Shown piece after piece: positions 1 to 9,000 of a stretch of DNA of 64,000 nucleotides. Made by a program: the position numbers and the translations under genes. How positions within the stretch are numbered: the first letter of the stretch is position 1; each line of letters begins with the position of its first letter. A model generated the notes under the pieces. It was not told the DNA's origin. It did no database searches and saw only the letters and a program-made list of their open reading frames with translations. Source of the DNA: an uncultured Paracoccaceae bacterium (GTDB lineage Bacteria > Pseudomonadota > Alphaproteobacteria > Rhodobacterales > Rhodobacteraceae); the NCBI GenBank assembly GCA_947500135.1, contig CANMQX010000010.1, positions 62,001 through 126,000 of the forward strand. Reading direction: 5' to 3'.

Positions 1-591
1 AATGTCGCCATAGAACAGATCACCGCCCGCTACGGCTTTCCCCTGATGGCCGCCGAAGTGCCGCAACCGATGTCCCTTACGATGACGCTTGACGATGTCA
101 CGGTGAATGATGGCACATGGGATCTGTTGGATGCTGGCCGCGCGATCCCCCGCGATCCAATGCGGCTGGAACTTGATCTGGCCGGTGATCTTTTGCTGGG
201 CGTCGATCTGGTCAATTTCGCGGGGTTGGAGAATGCATTTGCTGGACCCGACATGCCCATCGGGATCGAAAAGCTGACCCTGAATGCGCTGAACCTTGTC
301 ATGGCCGGTGTCACTGCTGACGGCTCTGGCGCGTTCCGGTTTGACAACACCGATCTGGAAACCTTTGACGGCTTTCCGCGGCCCGAGGGCAGCGCCGAAA
401 TCAACGTAACCGGCGCGAATGCTCTGCTCGATACGCTGGTTGATGCAGGGCTCGTCCCGCAAAGCGAGGTCGGCATGGGCCGGATGATGCTGGGTATGTT
501 TACCCGGCCCACCGGTGATGATGCGTTATCATCAAAACTGGAAATCAACCCGGATGGTGAAGTCCGCGTAAACGGTGAGCGGGTCAGATAA
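1..591 (+). CDS. DUF2125 domain protein, C-terminal part
   Basis: The frame is open from the first base of the window, so the N-terminal half lies outside and only the last 196 residues are visible. The pattern of beta-rich repeats, a phrase of the type 'FDNTDLETFDGFPRPEG' and the C-terminal segment 'GMMLGMFTRP'-like (here RMMLGMFTRPTGDD) match the DUF2125 family that is common in Rhodobacteraceae. Members are usually about 500 residues with an N-terminal signal; their function is unknown and an envelope location is inferred. The stop is followed after 55 bases by pmbA on the same strand. The family assignment is from memory of the pattern, not a search. Confidence 0.75.
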   Translation, partial: NVAIEQITARYGFPLMAAEVPQPMSLTMTLDDVTVNDGTWDLLDAGRAIPRDPMRLELDLAGDLLLGVDLVNFAGLENAFAGPDMPIGIEKLTLNALNLVMAGVTADGSGAFRFDNTDLETFDGFPRPEGSAEINVTGANALLDTLVDAGLVPQSEVGMGRMMLGMFTRPTGDDALSSKLEINPDGEVRVNGERVR

Positions 592-646
592 GCTTGCGGC
601 AAGCGTCGACGCGCACTAGGTCCTGTTGGCAAGCAAAGGATACTCT

Positions 647-1993
647 ATGACCCAATCCCTTTCCGACCTGACCCAGCAGCTTTTGGACGCGGCCCGCAAG
701 GCCGGGGCCAGCGCCGCCGATGCCATCGCAGTTGACGGAACATCCGTGTCCATCGATGTGCGTGCAGGTGCGCTGGAACAGGCCGAACGGTCTGAAGGGA
801 TCGAATTGGGGCTGCGGGTTCTGGTCGGGCAGCGGCAGGCCTGCGTCTCTGCCTCTGACACCAAACCCGATACATTGGCGCAAATGGCGGAACGCGCCGT
901 TGCCATGGCTAATGAAGCACCCGAGGACCCCTATGCTGGGCTTGCCGACCCGTCCCAACTAGCCACCAACACCGACACGGAAACGCTGGAACTGTTTGAT
1001 CCCAGCGCCGAGCCTGACCCAGCCATGCTGCAAGACGACGCCGCGCGGGCAGAGGCGGCAGCCTTGCGCAACAAGGGCATCAGTCAGGTACAATCGGCAT
1101 CTGCGGGCTATAGCAGGCGCCGGGTCCATCTGTCGGCCAGCAACGGGTTTTCTGCCGGATATGCGCGCACTGATCGCGGCCTGTCCTGTGTGGCCATCAG
1201 CGGCACCGGCACCAACATGGAACGCGATTACGACTACGATAGCAGGATTTTTCAGGCCGATCTGCGCGACGCGGATGATATCGGCACTCAAGCCGCGATC
1301 CGGGCCGTAGAACGGGCTGGCGCCCGCAAACCCAAAACCGGTGCCTTCCCGGTTCTCTTTGACGAACGGGTCGCCAATTCCCTGATTGGCAGCCTGCTGC
1401 AAACCACCAACGGCATGACCATCGCCCGCGGTTCTGGCTGGTTACGCGACAAGCTTGGCGAGCAGGTCTTGCCCAAGGGGTTGTCGGTCATCGAAGACCC
1501 GCATCGCAAACGGGCCTCCAGCTCGCGGCTGTTTGATGCCGAAGGGCTGCCAACGGCGCGCCGGGCGATCGTCGATGATGGTGTGCTGACCGGCTGGACA
1601 ATGGATCTGGCCACAGGGCGGCAGTTGGGGCTGGACAGCAGCGCCAATGCCGCGCGCGGCACCTCTGCCCCGCCGTCACCAAGCACCAGCAATATCGCCT
1701 TGACCCAAGGCGACCAAAGCCGCGATGACCTGATCACGCAGATGGGTACGGGGCTGCTTGTGACCTCGATGATCGGGTCCACGATCAACCCCAATACCGG
1801 TGACTATTCGCGCGGGGCGGCGGGGTTCTGGGTCGAAAACGGGCAAATCACCTATCCGGTCAATGAATGCACCGTCGCAGGCAATCTGCGCGGTATGCTG
1901 ATGACGATTATTCCGGCCAATGACGCGCGCACGCATCTATCGCGGGTGGTGCCATCGCTGCTTGTCGAGGGGCTGACACTTGCCGGGGACTGA
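647..1993 (+). CDS. pmbA: TldD/PmbA family metalloprotease subunit PmbA (TldE)
   Basis: A 448-residue protein of the TldD/PmbA family. In E. coli TldD and PmbA (TldE) form a heteromeric protease acting on unfolded peptides such as microcin B17 precursor and the CcdA antitoxin; PmbA is the subunit without the zinc site. Visible family features are the N-terminal alpha/beta half, the glycine-rich 'GTGTNMERDYDYD' stretch near residue 190 and the C-terminal 'GAAGFWVENG' and 'PVNECTVAGN' segments. The ATG at 647 is preferred over an upstream in-frame TTG at 626 because AAAGGA lies seven bases before it. No tldD is in the window. Its 3' end overlaps the next gene by 14 bases, suggesting co-translation. 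Confidence 0.9.
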   Translation: MTQSLSDLTQQLLDAARKAGASAADAIAVDGTSVSIDVRAGALEQAERSEGIELGLRVLVGQRQACVSASDTKPDTLAQMAERAVAMANEAPEDPYAGLADPSQLATNTDTETLELFDPSAEPDPAMLQDDAARAEAAALRNKGISQVQSASAGYSRRRVHLSASNGFSAGYARTDRGLSCVAISGTGTNMERDYDYDSRIFQADLRDADDIGTQAAIRAVERAGARKPKTGAFPVLFDERVANSLIGSLLQTTNGMTIARGSGWLRDKLGEQVLPKGLSVIEDPHRKRASSSRLFDAEGLPTARRAIVDDGVLTGWTMDLATGRQLGLDSSANAARGTSAPPSPSTSNIALTQGDQSRDDLITQMGTGLLVTSMIGSTINPNTGDYSRGAAGFWVENGQITYPVNECTVAGNLRGMLMTIIPANDARTHLSRVVPSLLVEGLTLAGD

Positions 1994-2768
1994 TCTTGAC
2001 CTGCTTGTCGCCGCAGCCCGCAGATCAGGCGAAGTCGCAACACAGTATTTCAAAAACAACCCCGATGTGACCGACAAACCCGGCGGGGCGGGGCCGGTTA
2101 CGGCGGCAGATCTGGCCGTCAACACCATGCTTGAAGACACGCTGCGCACAGCCCGGCCTGATTATGGTTGGTTGTCGGAAGAGACGGAAGATACCGCCCA
2201 TCGCCTGACCACCGCGCGCCAGTTTGTGATTGACCCGATTGACGGCACGCGGGCCTTTATCGAAGGATCACGCGACTGGGCGCATTCGCTGGCCATTGTC
2301 GAGGCGGGACAGGTCATTGCCGCCGCCGTCTATCTGCCGATCCGCGACCTGATGTTCGCCGCTATCAAGGGCGGTGGGGCAACCGTGAATGACACCACAG
2401 CAAAGGCCACGACACCGGCCATGGAAGGAGCGACAATATTGGGGGCCAGACCCAATTTCGATCCTCAGCATTGGGGCGGGCAGGCGCCACCGGTCAAACG
2501 CGCCTTTCGATCCTCGCTGGCCTATCGGCTATGCCTTGTGGCGCAGGGGCGGTTTGATGGTATGATCACCCTGCGGCCCAGTTGGGAATGGGACATCGCC
2601 GCAGGCGCGCTGATCGCCGCCGAAGCCGGGGCCACCGTGACCGACCCCGCAGGAGCAGCCTTGCAGTTCAACAACCGCCACCCGCAGGTTCCCGGCGTTC
2701 TGGTGGGTGGGGCTGAATTGCATGCAGGGCTTGCCGCGCGGCTTGAGCCATTGGGCACAAAGCCCTAA
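1980..2768 (+). CDS. Inositol monophosphatase / CysQ-like phosphatase
   Basis: A 262-residue member of the FIG/IMPase superfamily of Mg-dependent, Li-sensitive phosphatases. The metal-binding signature is complete: 'WLSEETED' (first Glu pair), 'DPIDGTRAFIEG' near residue 83, and 'WEWDIAAGALIAAEAG' near residue 200. The substrate cannot be read from sequence; CysQ (3'-phosphoadenosine 5'-phosphate) and inositol phosphate are the usual ones. The only start that keeps the N-terminal helix is a TTG at 1980 inside the pmbA 3' end, so translation is probably coupled. It lies in a conserved run with DUF4170, Kdo transferase and lpxK, so a role linked to lipid A/Kdo supply is possible but unproven. 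Confidence 0.85.
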   Translation: MPGTDLDLLVAAARRSGEVATQYFKNNPDVTDKPGGAGPVTAADLAVNTMLEDTLRTARPDYGWLSEETEDTAHRLTTARQFVIDPIDGTRAFIEGSRDWAHSLAIVEAGQVIAAAVYLPIRDLMFAAIKGGGATVNDTTAKATTPAMEGATILGARPNFDPQHWGGQAPPVKRAFRSSLAYRLCLVAQGRFDGMITLRPSWEWDIAAGALIAAEAGATVTDPAGAALQFNNRHPQVPGVLVGGAELHAGLAARLEPLGTKP

Positions 2769-2807
2769 TGTGACGCCGAATACAGCCGTAACAAAGGTTT
2801 CCCCAAT

Positions 2808-3053
2808 ATGACACAACGCCTGCACCTCGTCTTCGGTGGCGAGCTTATCGATCCGACCAAGAACGCGTTCAAGGATGTCGACGCCATTGATCTGGTGGGC
2901 ATGTATCCCGATTACGCCAGCGCCTATGACGCATGGAAAAACGCAGCCCAGCGCACCGTGGATAACGCCCATATGCGTTACTTCATCGCGCATATTCACC
3001 GACTGCGGGATGAAGAGGCCGAAGCCTCATCCACTGAAGAGCTGGGCGATTAA
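2808..3053 (+). CDS. DUF4170 domain protein
   Basis: A small 81-residue soluble protein, recognised as DUF4170 from the pattern 'LHLVFGGELIDPT' followed by 'GMYPDYASAYDAWK' and a charged C-terminal helix ('IHRLRDEE'). Function is unknown. The family is typically found in alphaproteobacteria directly upstream of Kdo transferase, as here (8 bases to the next start). The start ATG at 2808 is preceded by AAAGG about ten bases upstream. The gene sits inside an operon-like run from pmbA to lpxK. Confidence 0.8.
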   Translation: MTQRLHLVFGGELIDPTKNAFKDVDAIDLVGMYPDYASAYDAWKNAAQRTVDNAHMRYFIAHIHRLRDEEAEASSTEELGD

Positions 3054-3061
3054 GGACACAA

Positions 3062-4258
3062 ATGGCGCGTTCCCTTTCGATTGCGGCCTATCTGGCGCGG
3101 CTGGGTGAACCGGAACGCAAACAGCGTTTCGTCACACAACCACCGCGCCCAATGGGTGTGATCATCTGGGCGCGTTGCAGCCATGTTGACCAGTTAACAC
3201 CGATTGAGACGCTGAATCGCAAACTGACCGAAGATGGCGATCCGGTTCAGGTGATTGCCACCATCGGTGACTGGGACAAATCACTATCCGACCGGGCCTT
3301 GCCCGAACCCAAGGGTCGCGAAAATATCCAGAAATTCATGCAGCATTGGCAGCCGGTGATTGGCATCTGGGTCAGGGGTGAACTGGACCCGATCATACTG
3401 GATGAATGGCGCGAGGCACGATTGCCCAGCATGCTGGTTGATGCCACGGCCGATGGGCTGGAACAGGTCGCCGGCAGTTGGGTGCCCGGTGTGATGCGGT
3501 CCCTGTTGTCACAATTCGAGGCTGTGCTGACCCTTGATCAGGCCGCCGCCGAAGGGTTGATCAAGGCTGGCACCCCGCAAGAGGTCGTGCGCGTCACCGG
3601 CCCGATGGAAGACTGCGCACCACCCCTGCCCTGTGATGAGGCAGAGCGTCAGGATTTTGCAAGCGTGATTGGCACCCGGCCCGTCTGGCTGGCCGCGGCG
3701 GCGCGGGTCGAGGACTGCACCGATCTGATCAACGCACATCTGATCGCCAGCCACCGCGCCCACCGGCTTTTGCTGATCATCGTACCGCAAGACCCGGCAG
3801 ATGCAGCCCGTTTTACCGAAGATGCCCGCGCCAAGAATTTTTACGTCACCTTGCGTTCCGAGGAGCCCGCACCAAGCGATCTGACGCAAGTCTTCGTCGT
3901 GGATACCGACGAAGAACTGGGATTGTGGTACAGGATTGCCCCGATCAGCTATCTTGGTGGCACATTGCACGGGGGCGGTTGCCGCGATCCGTTTGAACCG
4001 GCGGCACTTGGGTCTGCCGTGATCTATGGCCCCAATGTCAGCCCCTATCAGAAACATGCCGCCCGGCTGAACGCAGCCGCCGCATCGCATCTGATCCGGT
4101 CCGGGGCCGATCTGGGCCCGTTGGTGGAAACACTTCTATCCACCGACAAGGTGGCGATGCTGGCCCATGCTGCATGGGATGTCACATCGCGCGGGGCGGA
4201 TGTGACCAACCGGATCGTGCGGATCGTGCAGCGGCGGCTTGAAGATCTGGGGCACTAG
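3062..4258 (+). CDS. waaA: 3-deoxy-D-manno-octulosonic acid transferase family glycosyltransferase
   Basis: A 398-residue glycosyltransferase of the Kdo transferase (KdtA/WaaA) family, which moves Kdo from CMP-Kdo to lipid IVA on the inner face of the cytoplasmic membrane. The C-terminal nucleotide-sugar region is clear: 'ELGLWYRIAPISYLGGTLHG' runs into 'CRDPFEPAALGSAVIYGPN', the WaaA-type pattern around residues 285-325. It differs from enterobacterial WaaA in the N-terminal half, which lacks an obvious leading membrane helix. ATG at 3062 follows AAGGACACAA, a good ribosome site. lpxK begins at the base after its stop, so both act in lipid A assembly. The family assignment is firm; the exact acceptor and number of Kdo units added are not visible. 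Confidence 0.8.
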   Translation: MARSLSIAAYLARLGEPERKQRFVTQPPRPMGVIIWARCSHVDQLTPIETLNRKLTEDGDPVQVIATIGDWDKSLSDRALPEPKGRENIQKFMQHWQPVIGIWVRGELDPIILDEWREARLPSMLVDATADGLEQVAGSWVPGVMRSLLSQFEAVLTLDQAAAEGLIKAGTPQEVVRVTGPMEDCAPPLPCDEAERQDFASVIGTRPVWLAAAARVEDCTDLINAHLIASHRAHRLLLIIVPQDPADAARFTEDARAKNFYVTLRSEEPAPSDLTQVFVVDTDEELGLWYRIAPISYLGGTLHGGGCRDPFEPAALGSAVIYGPNVSPYQKHAARLNAAAASHLIRSGADLGPLVETLLSTDKVAMLAHAAWDVTSRGADVTNRIVRIVQRRLEDLGH

Positions 4259-5269
4259 ATGCGCGCACCGGGCTTCTGGTTCAATCCGCCGCGCAAACCG
4301 GGATTATTCGCCCGTCTTCTGGTCCCGCTGGGCGCGCTTTATGGCGCGGCAACCGCGCGCCGCCTGCGCCAACCGGGCCATCAGGCCAGCGTGCCTGTCA
4401 TTTGCATCGGCAACATCAATGTCGGCGGCACCGGCAAAACACCCACAGCCATTGCCCTGATCGAACGGCTGCAGGCCCGGGGGTGCAAACCGCATGTGGT
4501 CAGCCGGGGTTATGGCGGGACACTGACTGGCCCGGTCACCGTGGACCCGATAGATCACACCGCCAGCGAAACCGGCGATGAACCACTCTTGCTGGCGGCT
4601 TTTGCGCCGACATGGGTGGCGGCTGACCGGGCAGCGGGGGTCAAGGCGGCAGAGGCGGCAGGTGCAGGTGTGATCCTGCTGGATGACGGGTTTCAGAACC
4701 CCAGCGTGACCAAGGATCTGTCGATTGTGGTTGTCGATGCGATGCGTGGCTTTGGCAATGGCAAGGTGCTGCCTGCGGGGCCTTTGCGTGAACCGGTACA
4801 GGCCGGGCTGGCCCGCGCTGACCTGCTGATCTGTATCGGGCCGCCCGCCGAACAGGATCAGTTCGCAGCCAATTGGCCACTCGAAAAACCCGTCATCAAC
4901 GGGCATCTGGCCCCGCTGCCCACAGGTATGCCGTGGCGCGACCTGAAACTGCTCGCTTTTGCAGGCATTGGCCATCCAGAGAAATTCTTTCGCACCCTGC
5001 GGGATATGGGGGCCACGTTGGTGCATGGTGAGGCATTGGGCGACCACCAACCCCTGACAGAAGCATTGATGACCCGGCTGGCGCATGATGCGACAGCAAA
5101 AAAGGCGCAGCTGGTCACAACGGAGAAAGACGCGGTGCGCTTGCCGCCATCGTTCCGGTCAAAGGTACTGACACTGCCGGTACGGTTACAGTTGGAAAAC
5201 TGGGAATTAATAGATCAGGCGCTGACCGATCTTGGTCTGCCAGCGCCCGAAAGTGACAGCTTAGCCTAG
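4259..5269 (+). CDS. lpxK: Tetraacyldisaccharide 4'-kinase LpxK
   Basis: A 336-residue lipid A 4'-kinase, which phosphorylates the tetraacyldisaccharide 1-phosphate precursor to lipid IVA at the cytoplasmic membrane. The P-loop '[12 protein letters not shown]' with its Lys at residue 60 has the spacing expected for LpxK, preceded by a short amphipathic N-terminus. Further family markers are 'VVSRGYGG', 'GDEPLLLA' and 'ILLDDGFQN' (residues about 80-145). The ATG abuts the stop codon of the Kdo transferase gene, so the two are translationally coupled. The last nine bases overlap the convergent dsbA-like gene tail to tail. Confidence 0.95.
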   Translation: MRAPGFWFNPPRKPGLFARLLVPLGALYGAATARRLRQPGHQASVPVICIGNINVGGTGKTPTAIALIERLQARGCKPHVVSRGYGGTLTGPVTVDPIDHTASETGDEPLLLAAFAPTWVAADRAAGVKAAEAAGAGVILLDDGFQNPSVTKDLSIVVVDAMRGFGNGKVLPAGPLREPVQAGLARADLLICIGPPAEQDQFAANWPLEKPVINGHLAPLPTGMPWRDLKLLAFAGIGHPEKFFRTLRDMGATLVHGEALGDHQPLTEALMTRLAHDATAKKAQLVTTEKDAVRLPPSFRSKVLTLPVRLQLENWELIDQALTDLGLPAPESDSLA

Positions 5270-5932
5270 CTTGCCGTCCAGAAGGCCCGCAAATTCGTCA
5301 TAAGCCATATTCGCATGCTTCGCGCCATCAATCATGAAGCTTGGGGTAGAGTTGATACCATCCCGGTCCGCATTTGCCTGATACCATGTGAACAGGCTTT
5401 CCGCCTTTGGCCCATCGCTCAGGCAGGCATCCAGCGTGGCATCATCCAGACCCACAGTTTTGGCCAAGGTGCGCAATTCGTCGATAATCGTGGCAGGGTC
5501 ACCGCTGGCCAGCCAATCGCGCTGCTTTTCATAAAGCAGGTTGGACATGTTAAAGAAGAATTCGGGCGTACCGGGGCAACGGGCAATCATCGACGCCCAG
5601 AGACCCGGGCGATCAAAATAGACCTCGCGATAGACAAAACGGATCTTGCCCGTGTCGATGTAATTGGCCTTTAGCGCCTGATACTGATTGGCGTGGAAGG
5701 ATGCGCAATGTGGGCATGTGAAGGATGCGTATTCAATCACCTCAACAGGCGCTTCTGGGTCGCCCTGCACCATTTCGACCACTTCGGGCAGTTCACCGGT
5801 GCTTTCCTGTGCATTGGCCGCACCGGGCAACAGGCTGATATCATTGGACTGGCCGCGTGGCATCAGGGCAAAGCCGCCGCCAAGGGCAAGTAATGCGCCA
5901 CCACCGGCAGCCAAAAGGGTTCTACGTTCCAT
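5261..5932 (-). CDS. DsbA-family thiol-disulfide oxidoreductase
   Basis: A 223-residue periplasmic thioredoxin-fold protein. The active site is CPHC (Cys73, Cys76) in '[12 protein letters not shown]', the dipeptide typical of DsbA oxidases. The cis-Pro loop is probably '[11 protein letters not shown]' near residue 190. The N-terminus carries '[19 protein letters not shown]', a hydrophobic export signal with paired arginines that could be read as a Tat signal. The ATG at 5932 is preferred to an upstream start 90 bases away because it places the signal sequence first. It follows the DUF721 gene by 13 bases and is probably its operon partner. Expected to oxidise exported proteins; whether DsbB is its partner is unknown. 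Confidence 0.88.
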   Translation of the reverse strand: MERRTLLAAGGGALLALGGGFALMPRGQSNDISLLPGAANAQESTGELPEVVEMVQGDPEAPVEVIEYASFTCPHCASFHANQYQALKANYIDTGKIRFVYREVYFDRPGLWASMIARCPGTPEFFFNMSNLLYEKQRDWLASGDPATIIDELRTLAKTVGLDDATLDACLSDGPKAESLFTWYQANADRDGINSTPSFMIDGAKHANMAYDEFAGLLDGKLG

Positions 5933-5945
5933 GTTCAACCTCTGA

Positions 5946-6455
5946 TCAGGATTTCTGTTTCGATAAGACATTTGCACCCAATGCCGCAAGGGCGGCGCGC
6001 AAATCGTCGCTTTGGACATCACCGGTCAACGCATCCGCGGCCGAAGTCGCTGCCGGATCAGGGGCTTTGCGGGCTGGCGGGGCGGGGGTGAATGCGACCC
6101 GCCCTTCGGCAAACCCGGTGGGGGCGGTTTGGGTGATACGGATACGGGCAACAGCGCGATAGCCATAGCAGGCATTGACCTTTTCGCGAATCTGTTCCTT
6201 TTGCATTTCCAGCATCGGGGCCTGCGCGCCCGTGGTCAGCACGGTCAGGGTGGCACCCATCCCGCCCTTGCCATAGGTCACATTCACCGGGGTCGCGATC
6301 TGGGCCACAGCGTCACCCACGACATCAGGCCAATGGGTCAGCAACCGAGCCACGGCAAAGCCACGCTCTTCGCTGGCTTTGCGAATGCGCGATTGCACCA
6401 ATGTGGCGGCCCGTGAAAAACCGCGTGTTGTGCCGGTATGGCGTGGCTGTTTCAT
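5946..6455 (-). CDS. DUF721 (DciA-like) protein
   Basis: A 169-residue protein with an N-terminal DUF721 domain: 'FAVARLLTHWPDVVGDAVAQ' around residues 32-51, then a KH-like segment 'LTVLTTGAQAPMLEMQKEQI' and 'NACYGYRAVARIRITQTA'. In other bacteria DUF721 proteins (DciA) recruit or load the replicative helicase DnaB, so a role in replication initiation is possible here by family knowledge. The C-terminal 60 residues are Pro/Ala-rich and look disordered. It is divergent to mutY (68 bases between starts) and upstream of the dsbA-like gene, an arrangement recalled as common in Rhodobacteraceae. Confidence 0.8.
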   Translation of the reverse strand: MKQPRHTGTTRGFSRAATLVQSRIRKASEERGFAVARLLTHWPDVVGDAVAQIATPVNVTYGKGGMGATLTVLTTGAQAPMLEMQKEQIREKVNACYGYRAVARIRITQTAPTGFAEGRVAFTPAPPARKAPDPAATSAADALTGDVQSDDLRAALAALGANVLSKQKS

Positions 6456-6523
6456 ATCTAAGCTCTAATGTAAGCGTGTCGGCAGGCCAAGCCAGTCAAA
6501 CCAGATGATACGGGAAATAAACA

Positions 6524-7576
6524 TTGCGTGAACTCAGTGCGTCCTTGCTCGATTGGTATGATGTGCATGCCCGCGCCATGCCTTGGCGCACATCCCCCGC
6601 CGATCGCCAGGCCGGGATTTTACCCGATCCATATACGGTCTGGCTGTCAGAGGTGATGTTGCAGCAGACCACCGTCGCCGCCGTGCGCGACTACCACCTT
6701 AAATTCACCAGCCTTTGGCCCCGCGTTGGCGATCTGGCCCGTGCGGATGATGCCGATGTCATGGCCGCCTGGGCCGGGCTTGGCTACTATGCCCGCGCCC
6801 GTAATCTGCTGAAATGCGCCCGTGCGGTTGTGGCTGATCATGATGGGCTGTTTCCGCGGGATCATGACACACTGCTGACCTTGCCGGGGATCGGGCCTTA
6901 CACGGCAGCGGCGATTGCGGCCATCGCCTTTGATCAGCCCTGTACGGTTGTTGACGGCAATGTTGAACGGGTCATGGCCCGGCTGCATGACATCCACACG
7001 CCCCTGCCCGGCGCCAAACCGGAACTGACGGCCAAGGCTGCTGATCTGACACCGCAGGAACGCCCGGGCGACTACGCACAGGCGGTGATGGATCTGGGGG
7101 CGACCATCTGCACCCCGCGCAATCCCGCTTGCGGGATTTGCCCGTGGCGCGACCCTTGCGCGGCGCGCGTGGCTGGAACGGCCAGTGATCTGCCCCGCAA
7201 GACGCCCAAGAAAAAGGCGCCAACGCGATACGGGATCGCCTATGTCGCTAGGCGGGCTGACGGTGCGTGGCTGTTGGAAACAAGGCCCGAAAAGGGGTTG
7301 CTGGGGGGGATGCTGGGCTGGCCCGGCTCTGACTGGAATGACGCGCCAGAGGCCGCACCGCCACTGGATGCGGACTGGGCATTGCTGGGGGAAGAGGCGC
7401 GGCACACCTTTACCCATTTCCATCTCCGCTTGCAGATCATGACAGCAGAGGTGCCGCAAGACGTGCGCCCAGCGCGCGGGGATTTTATGGCGCAGTCGCA
7501 GTTTCAACCCGCCGCCCTGCCCACTGTCATGCGTAAGGTCTATGACCTTGCAGCTGCGACGCTGCGACAGGATTGA
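6524..7576 (+). CDS. mutY: A/G-specific adenine glycosylase MutY
   Basis: A 350-residue DNA repair enzyme that removes adenine mispaired with 8-oxoguanine. All hallmarks are present: catalytic Glu in 'SEVMLQQTTV', helix-hairpin-helix 'LPGIGPYTAAAIAAIAFD', catalytic Asp in 'VVDGNVERVMAR', and the four-cysteine iron-sulfur loop 'CTPRNPACGICPWRDPC' (Cys-x6-Cys-x2-Cys-x5-Cys). The C-terminal NUDIX-like recognition domain begins near residue 230, with 'KGLLGGMLGWPG'. The start is a TTG at 6524, supported by a GGGAA about seven bases upstream and by the usual N-terminus; no ATG fits. Transcribed divergently from the DUF721 gene. Confidence 0.95.
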   Translation: MRELSASLLDWYDVHARAMPWRTSPADRQAGILPDPYTVWLSEVMLQQTTVAAVRDYHLKFTSLWPRVGDLARADDADVMAAWAGLGYYARARNLLKCARAVVADHDGLFPRDHDTLLTLPGIGPYTAAAIAAIAFDQPCTVVDGNVERVMARLHDIHTPLPGAKPELTAKAADLTPQERPGDYAQAVMDLGATICTPRNPACGICPWRDPCAARVAGTASDLPRKTPKKKAPTRYGIAYVARRADGAWLLETRPEKGLLGGMLGWPGSDWNDAPEAAPPLDADWALLGEEARHTFTHFHLRLQIMTAEVPQDVRPARGDFMAQSQFQPAALPTVMRKVYDLAAATLRQD

Positions 7577-7625
7577 GCCAAGGTCGGCAAGGCGTTACCC
7601 TAGCCGCGAAACGAAAGGTCCGGAT

Positions 7626-8765
7626 ATGAGCATCACCGCCGACGCACCACGCACGACGACGCCCAGTGCCCTGCCATTCTGGCTGTCATTGGGGCTGGTG
7701 CCTGTGGCATTGCTGGCGGCGACCTATGGCGGCTGGATGTTGTTATTGCTGCCGTTTTCAACCTGGTATCTGTTCACCGGGCTGGACTATGTTGTCGGGC
7801 TGAACACGCAGAACCCTGATCTGGATACGGCTGAAACTGATCTGTTCTGGCACCGGTTGATCACCCTGATCTGGACGCCGGTGCAACTGATCACAGTCTT
7901 TGGGATCATGTGGTATGTGCTGCAATCAGGGCATCTGCACTGGGTCGAGGAATGGGCACTTTTCGCCGGGCTGGGCATCCTGTCTGGGACCATCGGGATC
8001 ACCTATTCGCATGAATTGATGCATCAAAAACCCAAGGAAGAGCGGCTGATGGCAGATATCCTGCTGGCATCGGTGTTGTATTCGCATTTCCGATCCGAAC
8101 ATCTGCTGGTGCATCACCGCTATGTCGGCACCCCGCGTGATCCAGTCACGGCGCGCTATGGCGAAGGCTTCTGGCGGTTTTTTCCACGGGTGCTGTGGCA
8201 ATGCTATGTCTCTGCCTTCAAAGCGGAAAAGGCGATGCTGGCCCGCAAAGGGCTGCCATGGCAACACACATCAAACCCGTTCTGGACATACTGGGCGATG
8301 CAAGCGGGCTTTGTCCTGTTGGCGGCCATCATCGGCGGCTGGTGGGGCGTGTTCCTGTTCACCGTGCAGGCGTTCTGGGCCGTGTTCCAGTTGGAACTGG
8401 TGAACTATGTCGAACATTACGGGCTGACGCGCAAACATCTGGGCGATGGTAAATACGAGCATGTCATGCCACGTCATTCCTGGAACGCGGCCCATCGGGC
8501 GTCAAACTGGCTGCTTATCAACCTGCAACGGCATTCCGATCACCACTACAAACCTGACCGGCGGTTCCCCCTGTTGCAAACCTATGGCGCGTCCGACGCA
8601 CCGCAATTGCCATACGGATATCCGGTGATGACCATGGCCGCATTGTCCCCCACAATCTGGCGCCGCGTGATGAACCCACGGGTCCGCAAATGGCGGGAAA
8701 TGTACTATCCTGAAATCACCGATTGGACGGCCTATAAGACGGCCGACAATCCGTTGCCGAGGTAG
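7626..8765 (+). CDS. alkB: AlkB-type membrane diiron alkane 1-monooxygenase
   Basis: A 379-residue integral membrane non-heme diiron hydroxylase that would oxidise terminal methyl groups of alkanes or related hydrophobic chains. The histidine clusters are complete: 'HELMHQ' (129-134), 'EHLLVHHRYVGTPRDP' (158-173), 'NYVEHYGL' (260-267) and 'LQRHSDHHYKPDRRF' (300-314). Paired hydrophobic segments lie at about 18-58, 80-130 and 220-258. The start at 7626 is chosen because the cytosolic N-terminus and first helix begin there; an earlier in-frame start overlaps mutY. No rubredoxin or rubredoxin reductase gene is adjacent, so electron partners must be elsewhere. Substrate range is not readable. Confidence 0.88.
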   Translation: MSITADAPRTTTPSALPFWLSLGLVPVALLAATYGGWMLLLLPFSTWYLFTGLDYVVGLNTQNPDLDTAETDLFWHRLITLIWTPVQLITVFGIMWYVLQSGHLHWVEEWALFAGLGILSGTIGITYSHELMHQKPKEERLMADILLASVLYSHFRSEHLLVHHRYVGTPRDPVTARYGEGFWRFFPRVLWQCYVSAFKAEKAMLARKGLPWQHTSNPFWTYWAMQAGFVLLAAIIGGWWGVFLFTVQAFWAVFQLELVNYVEHYGLTRKHLGDGKYEHVMPRHSWNAAHRASNWLLINLQRHSDHHYKPDRRFPLLQTYGASDAPQLPYGYPVMTMAALSPTIWRRVMNPRVRKWREMYYPEITDWTAYKTADNPLPR

Positions 8766-8783
8766 GATGGGTCAAGACCCATC
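8766..8783. terminator. Small stem-loop after alkB
   Basis: A perfect 7-bp stem, GATGGGT / ACCCATC, with loop CAAG, begins on the base after the alkB stop. There is no proper T run, so it is at best a weak terminator; it also resembles the core of dispersed REP-like palindromes. The rest of the 8784-9000 intergenic stretch, between two convergent genes, shows three GTCGG pentamers at 11-base spacing (8901, 8912, 8923) and nothing else I can interpret. Confidence 0.4.
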
Positions 8784-9000
8784 TTACGGTGTTGCAACGT
8801 TCGGTGCCTGACATTGGGCCACGCAACACCGCCATGTGCGCGAATCGCCACACAACCCGTTAACACAAGCGTTTTAGGCCAAAACCGCTATCGGCCAGAC
8901 GTCGGCAAAGCGTCGGCCTTGCGTCGGACCCTTTTTCACAGATGTGCCGGATTAACGCAGCGCGCGGTGAAGAGGTTACGCCAAGCTTAACCACATCGCG

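Noticed and set aside
4304..5086. Long - strand open frame inside lpxK
   Set aside because: Antisense to lpxK, which has its P-loop and family motifs; no similarity recognised in the frame.
6647..7507. Long - strand open frame inside mutY
   Set aside because: Antisense shadow of a gene with complete MutY motifs, due to high GC third positions.
8901..8932. Three GTCGG repeats as a CRISPR or iteron array
   Set aside because: Units of five bases with short spacers are far too small for CRISPR, and there is no replication gene nearby for iterons.
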